Of a stretch of DNA of 64,000 nucleotides, positions 54,858-64,000 are shown in pieces. Both the position numbers and the translations under genes were made by a program. The DNA is from Cryptomeria japonica (taxonomy: Eukaryota; Streptophyta; Pinopsida; Cupressales; Cupressaceae), in contig NC_081407.1 of the NCBI RefSeq assembly GCF_030272615.1, forward strand, positions 103,833,897 to 103,897,896. Direction: 5' to 3'. Position 1 is the stretch's first letter. Every line of letters begins with the position of its first letter. The notes beneath the pieces are model-generated. The model did no database searches. It saw only the letters and a program-made list of their open reading frames with translations, and had not been told where the DNA came from.

Positions 54858-57800
54858 TGTTGGTTGAAAATTTTGTACACTTGGGGAAATATACAAAATT
54901 GTGGTTTCAACCACAGCACATGAGTAAAAAACTCTCCTAATTAAGGGAAGGCTCCCCCTATCTAACTAAAACTGAAATAAAAACAGGATGGTACAACAGT
55001 CTTCCTTCTTTCTTCAAGAAAGACAATATCCTTTTCTCTTCACAGAAAAGGATAGCGATTGAATAACAACAGTAACCACTTTAAAGTGAAATAAGAGAAA
55101 GGAAATGAAGTTTCCTGAAAGCGCAAAGACTTCCGTTACTTCCTTCGGGACGGGACAACAATATCAAGCTCAAAGACTTGACTATTGGAAGTCCTATCTA
55201 CCCTTTGCTATACTAAATTTTACAATGAATAAAAGACAACAGCTCAAAGACTGGAATAATTTATTCTTTTAACACAAAGACAAGAACTAATGCAAGCTCA
55301 AAGACTTGCTGCTCCTAGAGATTTTCCTATTTTAATTAATCTTCTCTACTTGCAGCTCAAAGACTTCAAATCAGATTGGACTAAGTTCCTTTAGAAACAC
55401 TTTGCATAGAAGATATAAAAAAATTCAAACTCAAACATGTAGCTCAAAGACTCAAAACTTGAGTAATCCTTCTTTATTATTCTTCAAAAACTTTCAATCC
55501 ACATACATAAGCTCAAAGACTTCTTGCTGTAAATTTGGCAGAGTTTTTGCTTGCTTTCCAAAAGATATATTTACAATGGACCTCTCCAGTATTTATAGAA
55601 GAGGAGCCTTGAGAAAAAGGTGGGAGGATCCTAACTAACTTGAGAGATTCTCTCAACCGCCAAGACTCATTCAATAAATAACTGAGACTTATTCCAACTA
55701 CAGTCCTAATTGGACACAACTTGTAGTTCCTTACATGTAATTACAAAAGTGCAAGTAATGTGTAACTTGCGTTTTACAAAAATACTTTTACATGTAACTT
55801 GTCAAAATGAAATTACAAATGCATAACTAAAATTATTCCATGTGTCTAAAGACATGACTCTAACTGCATCATCCTTTGTCTGTGATGATCTTCATGTCGC
55901 TTCAGGATGCTAGAACTTGAAGTATTATAGATTGGTAAAGACGTCTTGAACCGGAACGGGAACTTGCATCCTTGTCTTCTTGCTTGGGGTAGTACTAGCT
56001 TTTCAAGAGGGAACAGGCTGCCTTCCTCTTTTCATGTCATGACCATCTTTGTCTTGAAAGCATTCTATGCTCTCAACCATGAATTGTTGTTGTATCTCTT
56101 CTTTGTATCATCCTTCATTCTTGAAATCTTCTTGCAAAATAAGGCCCATGCCTTAATCCATTGATTTGGTAGATCGTGTGTGCAAACCGGACTGACAAGG
56201 GAAGAGAGAAATTGATACAAAAATGGGCTCACAAGTGAATTTTGGGTTTTGGAAGTTGCATTACATGTGTAGGAAAAACAAGAGAATTAACTTGCAAGTG
56301 TGGGAACAAACATGCAACTTCATATGTGTAATGGGTAACTACAAGTTTGCACTTGTAATTGGACCTTTAAAACTCAATTTCAAGTGTTTTTTGAGTGCAT
56401 TTTGGACCAATTTCGGGTTCTGGATAGCTAACCGTAGCTAGACTTTAAATGGGGAAAATGAATGAAAGTGTGAAATGAGTGGATGAAATGGTATGTATGG
56501 ATGAGGGAAACGAATATGAAAATTTTTTGAGAAAATCATCTTCAAGAAAATGGGAAGAACTTGATTTTTTAATCATTGAAGCTTGATTTTTGGACTAAAG
56601 AAGGTTAAGTCTTTGTCCAAAAAGGGAAGAACACATCAAAACATTCCTCTTGCAAATGATTGGGAAGAACACATCAAGAGGTAGAACTCTTTACACTTGC
56701 AAATCTCTTTGCAAATTTGGGAAGAACACATCTTTCTTATTTTGAAACTTGATTTTTGGACCAAAGAAGATTAAGTCTTTGTCCAAAAAGGGAAGAACAC
56801 TAATTTTCCTCTTACTTGCAATCGGGTTTTTAAAACCCGAATGCAAGTAAAGAAGGAGAAATTCCAAAGGGGAATAACAACTTTACTTTACAAATTTATT
56901 TGTAAAATGGGGAATTTCCTCTCATAAAAACCGATTTTAGGGAAGAACCAACCATTTACAAATTTACAACTAGAAAGGAGAAACAACAAAACAAGAAAAC
57001 AAGAAAAATGAAACAAGAAGAAAATAAATCTTACCTTGCTCCAATCTGAAAATGCCTCTCCAAAAGATGATCAATCTTTGAAATAAAGAAGAATATCTTT
57101 TAAAAAGAAATAAACCGTATTCCAAAACCCTAGCCACGTTTTTGAAAAAATGTCCAAAACTGAAAAACGTGGCAGCAAATGCATGAGAAATGGCATGGAA
57201 AATGACCAAAACTCTTTCTAACCTCAATACCTTAGCATACCAAGTCAAAACGATTCACAAGATTGCTGATTCGTGGCATTTTTAATGAAGAAAAACGTGG
57301 TTTTTTGGCAAAAACGTGTTTGCTGTTATAAAGCTAAAAACCAGCAATCTTAACCTCCATGTGGCGTGAAAGGTGTTTGAAAATGCATAAAAATAGGGAG
57401 GAATCCAAAACGCCTTCTATCTCCCAAAAAATCTCCACAAAAATTTGCTAAAAATCCTCAAAAAACATGTTTTTCCTTGCAATTCGGGTTTTTTGGAACA
57501 AATAGCAAGTTTAAAATGCATGAAACAATGAAAATCAGGTTTTAAAAATGTAATTACAAGTTTAAAATCCTCAAAAAAGCACTTTATGAGCAAAATCGGG
57601 TTTTAGAAAAGAAATTACAAGTAAAATTACTTGTAATAGGGAAATAGAATTCCCTTTACAAGTGATTTCACTTAAAACATGTAAAGGGGTTTTAAAATCC
57701 CATTTGCAAGTTTTATTTTAACATTATAAAAACAACTTTAAGCTATAAAGACATGTAAAGGGGTTTTAAAATCTCATTTACAAGTTTTTAAACACTTAAA

Positions 57801-58323
57801 GTGAAGCGACTGGTAATGGGGGTTTTAAAACCCCCATTACAAGTTTTATAAAAACTTGCAGTTGGAGAAAAATTCCCCTACAAGCCTAAAAGCTTCAAGG
57901 GGGTTTTGAAAAACAAATTACCAGTTACTGGTAATCATTGAAAAATTCCCCTACATTGAAGCAAAAACATAGCAAACGGACTCAAAACGCGATGAAATTT
58001 GAAACGTAGCTTGGGGATGGATTGAGGATTAAGCCAGTCCAAGGATTAGTCAAAATTCTGCCTCAGGAAGTGTGCCATAGAGTAAAAACTTCAACTTGCA
58101 ATGACTGTTCTGAAACCCGAAATTGCATAGAAAGCTAGGAAAAAGAAGACCAAAACTCACCAAAACTTGGACAATGATGGCAAAGACACCCCCCAATGAT
58201 TTGACACTATCAAATGTGAGTTTTTTACCTCGTAAAACGTGCCTTGGAGACAAAAATGACACTTTTAAGGCAAAAATTTGTAGGGGTTGTCACATTTTTG
58301 AGAATCCAAAAATGAGGACAACA
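54858..58323 (-). mobile_element. U2: 3.5-kb solo-LTR-like unit without the gene
   Basis: Ends TGTTGGTTG and GAGGACAACA, flanked by CATCC (54853-54857 and 58324-58328). Its left ~960 bases match 45287-46356 of U1, and its right ~2.1 kb matches the 49.9-51.9 kb part of U1. Between them (55818-56220) only a short coding-like relic on the minus strand is seen ('NQWIKAWALFCKKI'), where U1 has its 3.3-kb gene. Inserted in G1. Confidence 0.9.
55590..55597 (-). promoter_or_regulatory. TATA box of U2
   Basis: TATAAATA on the minus strand, same context as in U1. Confidence 0.7.
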
Positions 58324-58589
58324 CATCCATCGTGCATTAAATACACCACTTCTTTCAAATTCACCCAATGTGTAATAAATGCTCCATCATGCCAAAAACT
58401 ACCCATTGTGCAATAAATACACCATCATCTCCATAATCAGCCACATGCAAAAGATTCTCCACTTTCTCATTAAGTATGACGGCTGTGCATTGAATTTGCC
58501 GCCACATGGTCAAACATTCCAGCAATGAATGTGCCACTAAGCTTTCATGCGGTCAAAAGATTATCGTCCAAAAATGGGTGACCATTATC

Positions 58590-61500
58590 TCACTCATGAA
58601 TGGCGTATGCAATGAATCTAGCAATGACGGCCTCCAATTCTCCTATAGAGACACTTGGCACATTCTCCATCTGGAATTCCAACAAGGAAATATCTTCTTC
58701 GCGCTTGGAGAAAAACTTCTCCCAACTTGCTGCCATTTCCTGAGTCTTCTGCATCATGCTAGAGAACAAGGAAACATTTTCCAAATATGCCTTGGAAAAT
58801 GATTCCACAAAGAAATATTCATGTAACCTACCCTCAAGGAAGTCAGTTGTCAACTCTTCCTCAGTCAATCTTCTGGCAAATAATGCCTCAACTGCATTGA
58901 GGACTTCTCCTTGTATCTTCCTGACTGAGTCCTTCAAAGATGTAGAGTCCTTGCTGAATCTTTCAAAAGATTTCTTTCCAGTGCAAATGGCATAAAACCA
59001 ACTTGGGAAGTCATAAATTTCATTCTCCTGCACAACCTTCCCATCAATCAACGTCTGACTAGGAATTCTCATTAATGCTCTAAGTCAGAGAATAGTCAAG
59101 TCATGGTAAATATGACATCCTCTGTAATGTCCCCTTTTCTAGGTGACATGAGATGAGCAGGGGTTGACCTACCATTCGAGTTCCCGTAGGTCAATGACAT
59201 GGTTAGGGGACTCATTTTGAGGGTCATTGAGCTTTGCAGGGGCTCTGTGAGCCATTTTGGACCTTCAAACGACAGTTCCTATTTTTTAGGGAGAACTGGC
59301 AGTTGACTGAATGACCACCTGGGGGACCAAGGAGTAGAGCAGGATCCTTTTGAGCAGTTACAGGTGTTTGGAGAGAGGTTCCTACTTTTTAGGAGGTTGT
59401 GGCAGTTTCCATATTTGAGGCTCCACGGGACCATACCATGGTTTCAATTCCAGGAAGATTGGGTGTGTTTCCTAGTTTCTAGGAGTATCCCTAGATTTTA
59501 GGGATGGGACTACCAGTTGGCCCATCTTGTCCGGCATCAGTCACAGACAGGTGACAAAGTCAGATTCATGTTTGGTTGGTTATTTTGGGCTATTATTGGA
59601 TCTATGGAAATATTTTAATATATTTAAATATTTCCTAAGTTAACGATTAAATAAATTAAAATAAAGCTATGTATATAGCCATTTCGGAGTAATAAGGGGT
59701 TTTTGGCTTCATCTGGTTTGATATGCCTATGTGTTATAGCTCGTTGGAAAGGTCTTGAACTTTGCTACATGATTCTCACCTCCCGGAGTCTTTTTGGATG
59801 CTTGAAGCTATTTATTCGCAATAAAGTGATATTTTTCTATAGTTTGACGCCATAATTGGGAAAGTGTCACTTTAATTATAAAGCGCAAGCTTTATTATTC
59901 TTTAGGGTTCGACTTGCAAAGGGAAAGGAGTTTTAAGGAGATGAAAACCTAATTGATAGCATCTTTGATCATTTTGAAACTTGCGAATTTGGGAATTGCT
60001 CTGGAAGAGTAATTTTGGTCTGGGACGCAAACCCCAGGTCTGAGCTTGCTGGAACGTAGCCCTCAGCAGGAGTTGACAGTGGATTTATCCAGGATTGCAG
60101 AGAGATTGTCAGAGGTAGAAGACACATCTTCTTGGCCTGAAGATTCAGCATGCATATTGGGGGTTTCAACAGGGCTGCTGGTCTATTTCAGCTGGCACGT
60201 GATTTGCAGCAGCTTCCACACCTCCTTTGCAACCACGCCTTGTTTGTATGTTGGCTTGAAGGGTTGTATTCAGCTTATTTGGTCTTCCTTGTTCGTTGCC
60301 AGTAATATTCCTCCATCTGGCATCAATCCAGATTGAGAACAGCTCCAAATAAATGTATGGATTCTTGCTGAATACAAAACTAGGTTATTTGCCTGGTATG
60401 ATTTGCAGTATTTTCAGATTGCTTAAGTGTTCTTACATATGAACATTGTTTACTGTTTTATTTCACAATTGTTGCTATTTATCACATACTTTACTTATAA
60501 CATCAAAACCCAGAAATTCCCTTTCTGCAACTTCTATCTAATCTATAAGATCACCGGAAAATTACAAAAATATAGTATGTTTAATTAAGAATTTACAGCA
60601 GCAACAGCAAAAGGATCCATTTGGGACCTTTCATCCTCCCATGAACTATCCACAATCTCCAAACCATTCAAGATAGCAAGAATTCTAGAGTGAGAACAAG
60701 ACAAGTCATCAATGAATCTTCCAGCTAAAGCGAAAACATCTTCCACACACTCCTTAGAGCATTGAGCTCTTTTCCTGACTTCTTCAACGCCATCAATAGA
60801 TTCCTTAGGAAGAGAGGAGGTAAGTACAAAGAATGGATCTTCCTCTTTGAGTGGATGTTTAAAACCACGCACATATTCACACAAGGCCCTATTTTCACTT
60901 TTCAACCTCTTGTTATTTTCCTTCATCCTTTTCATTTTCTCTTTCATTGCAAGGAAGATTCATTAAAATCTTCCACCACCTGTGTTGTGGAATCATGCCC
61001 TAAATCGACATCTCTGATTACATATTCATCGGGTGTGATCTCACTTCTATCTTTATCCACCATAGGCTCAGCCAAATGTAATGTTTTGGGTCCTGACTCG
61101 TCCCTTGTAATCTTTAAAAACTTCTTGGTTGCCTTCTTCTCTGTCAGTTTGTCCATTATGCTCAGAAATTTTTCCAATTCTTGCACTAGATCCATTTCTT
61201 CTTTAGGCTGTCTTCTCATCCTTTCCTTCAACCAATCTGGAGCGGCCCCTGGCTAATCCTGAACTTCCATGTGCACCTATTCATGCGAAACTTCCTCCAA
61301 GTCTTCCAGAGTTGCCTCTATAAAACCATCTTGCTCCTACTGCTCTGGACTAGGAGGAAGTTCTTGCCTTTGAATCCCCAACTGAACCGGTTTGTGAGAA
61401 GCACTAATGCTAAGCATATCTTGTGCTTGTACATTATCAGGAACATTGTCTTGTGGCTGATTCCTTGGAATTTCCTATGCAAACATCTCAACTTCTTGCA

Positions 61501-63368
61501 CACTTGAAGAACTAGTTGGCGATTACGCTTCTTCCACCCTTGGCCTTTTTTGTTGAGGGTCCTCCGACTGAACTTCTTTCCTCTTCTTTGTTCTTGACTT
61601 CTTAAGGACATTCTTTCCCCTACTTTGCTCAGCTCCTTCTTGCAAAATTTCTCCTTCTTCAACTTGGGCCTATGATGACCCCTTTGTGGCTTCACTATGG
61701 GAAGCAAGGCTTCCCATCAATTGGTAACTCAGGCGAGCATTTCCTGCTTTCAACCTTGTGATGTGTTGATCAACCCAATGACTAGTGAATTTTAGGACTG
61801 GTCTAGTCAAAACATCCAAAACATTAACTTCTAGTTCCAACCAATCTGAAGCCTGAATAGGCCTATCTTTCAGATTTTCGTATTCTAGTTGAACCACATT
61901 TCCATCCTCCTTAACCTGATTTGGCACCTGAATTACTTCACAAAGTCTGATCATGTCAAGAGACAATCTGGAAAATATTCTTTTCCTGATTTCAAGATCA
62001 TCACTAGCATTGGCCCAATAATCCTCCAAGTGGAATTTGTACTTTAACTTCACTCCGGCAACAATCCTTATTTTGTTGTACAGATAAAAGTAAGATCTGG
62101 CCGTATGGGATGCCAGGTGATAAAATGCCAATTCATCCATGGAGTTCTTAGCCGCCACCAATGTCAGACACATTTCTACATAATCACCTATGACAATAGG
62201 AAATTCAATTGACAGGAAGTTCTTCTTCTGAATTTTGTCATAGGCAGTCAACTATCTGGTGAGCTCCAGCAGTACCATTTTGTTTGTCGGATACCTTGGT
62301 AGCTTATGTGGCTGAAAAGAAAACCCTTGGACCCGGATGTAGGTGAACTTTGGAAATTGAATATACCAAGTTTCGTACTTCTGTATCAGCGTTTTGGCTG
62401 CCTGCGACAACCTTGTGTGGGGTTCTTGTAATAATCTAGTTAAATGCATGGTGAAGATGTCATTGACTAACTCAAATAATGTAGTGCTATATAGATGTAA
62501 CGGTGGATAGCATTCATGAAGCTTCAATGGACCTGGTCCACATCCCATGGGCCCCTTTCTAGGCAAGCTATTAAATTTGCCCATCCTTGCCAGCAAATAG
62601 ATAATGTATGAACTCATGTAAAAAGATTGGGTATGCTTATGCTTCAAATTCTTCAGCTACTCATGCAAGTAGTGGTTGATCAATCTTGCCCAATCCACTA
62701 TCCCATTGCCTTCCATTACTTCACTGATAAAGAAAAACATCCATGTTTCAAACATGAAGGCATGTGGACATCCCATAATCTTACTCAACATCATCACGAG
62801 GTCAGCATACTCTTGCTTGAAGTCAAAGCTGGTGATTTGTTTGGGTATCTTGGAAATGTGTGGCCTCGACTTCTGCATTCGGACTTTGTTACTAATCTTA
62901 GCACATCTTTCCACACCAGCATCATATATTATTGCCACTCTATCCTTGGTTTTGTAAGTCATGGATTGGAATGTTGGAATCTCAAATGTCTCTCTAATTG
63001 CTTTGGCTATTAGGTTAGCCAGAAGCTTGCCATCTGATGCCAAAATTACTCTTCGCCAAAATTACTCTTCTTTCAGGATTATAATGCTTTGCGCACTCCA
63101 AAATCAGCTCCGACCATTGAATGGTTGGAGGGAAGCCGGCAGCTAAGACAATTCCACTGTTGACAAACTTAATAGCAATGCTTGATGGAGCACGTCCAGT
63201 TGTTCCAAAAATTATGTTCCAGAACACTCCCAGCTGGAAAGTTTCTAAGTTGGTGTGACTGATTTCCTTCCACTTTGAAATAATCTTGGACTCTGGAAGG
63301 AATCCTTTCCTCTCATTCTTAATTTGTGCCTACCAAGAAGTGCTTGCAGCTTTGCTGGATTCTGCCAT
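58590..63368 (-). pseudogene. G1-embedded gene, homologue of the U1 gene, split by F2
   Basis: Starts ATG 63368 ('MAESSKAASTSW', then a TAG). Blocks: 63227-63015; a 16-bp tandem duplication near 63045 that shifts frame; 63043-62657; 62647-62252; 62251-61670; 61231-60944; 60947 to the F2 insertion; and 59072-58590. Landmarks: 'LIAKAIRETFEIPTFQ', 'FETWMFFFISEVMEGNGIVD', 'FPKFTYIRVQGFSFQPHKLP' and 'LPRYPTNKMVLLEL', closely parallel to the U1 protein. Then a basic/Gln linker, 'EPMVDKDRSEITPDEYVIRD' (U1: 'EPITDKPLDEMSATDYKVTR') and a Lys/Glu coiled coil. The homology along the whole length is convincing; the function is unknown. Confidence 0.75.
59123..60633 (+). mobile_element. F2: solo LTR of the F family
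   Basis: TGTAATGTCCCC at 59123 and GGGACCTTTCA at 60633 form an imperfect 11-bp terminal inverted repeat (9 of 11). TCCTC flanks both sides (59118-59122 and 60634-60638). TATATA at about 59672. It interrupts the coiled-coil part of the G1 gene. If these ends are right, the last few codons of the open block 60947-60585 are F2 sequence. Confidence 0.7.
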
Positions 63369-64000
63369 TCCTACAAAACAAAATAAATTAACACTAAAAT
63401 CATCATCAGGAATTTACTAAATTGATGAAGAAGGAATTCCAGCATGTATATTCCCAATTTGGAATAAAAATAGAACCTCCATGAACAAGAACTTAAAAAA
63501 TAATAAATTCTTTGCTTCTCACTTTTTTCCACTTCTCTCTAACTTCAAATTTCTCCAATGTCCTGTGTGAGAAATGAATTCCAGTCCATCGTTTAAAAAT
63601 AGAATTTCCTTACCAAACTGTTAAGTTGGCGAAAGATTAAAATTGGCAGTTGCATTTAAAATGTGTCATGTTTCCCTTGACAACTCACCATGCAAACGGG
63701 TCCAAGAACTTTCCATAAATTCTTAAGTTATGTGCCATAAATGTGGAATATTCCCTTTGCATGTCGCCAACTCACTGATTGTGAAAAACTTTCCATTTTG
63801 AATTTAATAGGAAATTTTGAAAGATTTTCCTTCCTTGAAAGAATTTTGACAATTTTATCCACTTTGGCAGGAATCCTATTTGTTTGGATTTTTTGAGAGA
63901 GAAAATTCCTAGAGAGAGAATTTTTATCCTGAAAGAACTTTTTCTTGTTTTTAAGTTCATCTTGTTCTAAAGGAGATTTTTTATCAATCAATCACTTTTC
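63369..64000. other. U3-type DNA upstream of the G1 gene
   Basis: AT-rich, no gene. Minus-strand frames at 63991-63728 are Lys/Phe/Ile-rich and look like chance. Confidence 0.45.

Larger units (their letters stand above)
53921..64000 (-). mobile_element. G1: S0-related LTR-type unit with an embedded gene, right end outside window
   Basis: Starts TGTAGTTTTATG at 53921. The first 200 bases resemble the S0 start (14666), and both have a minus-strand TATATAAG about 800-860 bases in. U2 is inserted at 54858 and F2 at 59123. After U2 comes more U3-type DNA and then a large minus-strand gene (58590-63368), again upstream of the TATA. The far end, and with it the target duplication, is not in the window, so the extent is inferred. 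Confidence 0.6.

Noticed and set aside
45287-55817. The similar blocks at 45287-46356 and 54858-55817 as the two LTRs of one 10.5-kb element
   Set aside because: Each block belongs to a larger unit with its own perfect 5-bp target duplication (TCCCC for 45287-51884, CATCC for 54858-58323), and the flanks of the supposed 10.5-kb element do not match.
54858-55869. A shorter unit ending at 55869 with CATCC after it
   Set aside because: CATCC also occurs at 55870-55874, but the element would end GCAT instead of CA. The end at 58323 matches the outer end of U1.
63728-63991. Lys/Phe/Ile-rich minus-strand ORFs at the right edge
   Set aside because: Composition is that of AT-rich U3 DNA, and there is no similarity to the gene starting at 63368.

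Overview
This window is plant nuclear DNA, almost all transposable elements. The very low host-gene density, the large nested LTR elements, the very long LTRs and a host exon stranded between insertions fit a big, repeat-rich genome. I infer a gymnosperm (conifer-like), with moderate confidence. No rRNA, tRNA gene or CRISPR array was seen.

Left arm (1-12.7 kb): R1 is a plus-strand Ty3/gypsy element that enters from the left edge. It has decayed RT, RNase H and integrase, then an extra ORF in the position where env-like genes sit, then a polypurine tract and a 258-bp LTR. R1 abuts the 3' part of an older gypsy element, R2 (6446-8080). Next come a minus-strand coiled-coil pseudogene (9460-11289), an oppositely oriented LTR fragment and a LINE-like tail.

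Host trace: 12924-13036 (minus) is a well-formed internal exon of a YccV-domain gene, closest to the plastid Clp adaptor ClpF. It is the clearest host coding sequence. Flanking AT-rich DNA is probably its intron.

Centre-left: a hAT transposon (14304-21680) has an 8-bp target duplication AGTATAAG, GC-rich arms and a transposase with one nonsense codon. A 3.7-kb TG...CA unit, S0 (14666-18386, TSD TAACC), sits inside it and carries about eight hairpin repeats at ~170-bp spacing.

Centre: a four-deep nest, all on the minus strand. N5 (21774-44567) contains N4 (24954-42842), which contains N2 (26454-41545), which contains N3 (31983-37746). TSDs: N3 GTGTA, N2 ATCGT, N4 ACAAG/ACATG; the right flank of N5 is lost. 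N2 and N3 are Ty3/gypsy elements with a tRNA-Asp-type primer site. N3 lost RT, RNase H and most of integrase. N4 uses a tRNA-Met-type primer site and carries a fragment of a plastid glucose-6-phosphate isomerase gene.

Right arm (45-64 kb): long TG...CA units of solo-LTR form. U1 (45287-51884, TSD TCCCC) holds a decayed ~1,090-codon gene in its U3-like part, upstream of its own TATA box. U2 (54858-58323, TSD CATCC) is a related unit without that gene. U2 and a solo LTR, F2 (59123-60633, TSD TCCTC), are inserted in G1 (53921 to beyond 64000), which also carries a large minus-strand gene homologous to the U1 gene.

Common theme: R1, N2, U1 and G1 each carry a non-retroviral gene with a similar layout: an N-terminal globular domain with a motif like V-F-G/K-I-P, a basic/acidic linker and a coiled-coil tail. 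This resembles plant-mobile-domain or 'putative plant transposon protein' families. It sits after integrase in the gypsy elements and inside the LTR-like part in U1 and G1. This is the most interesting signal in the window.
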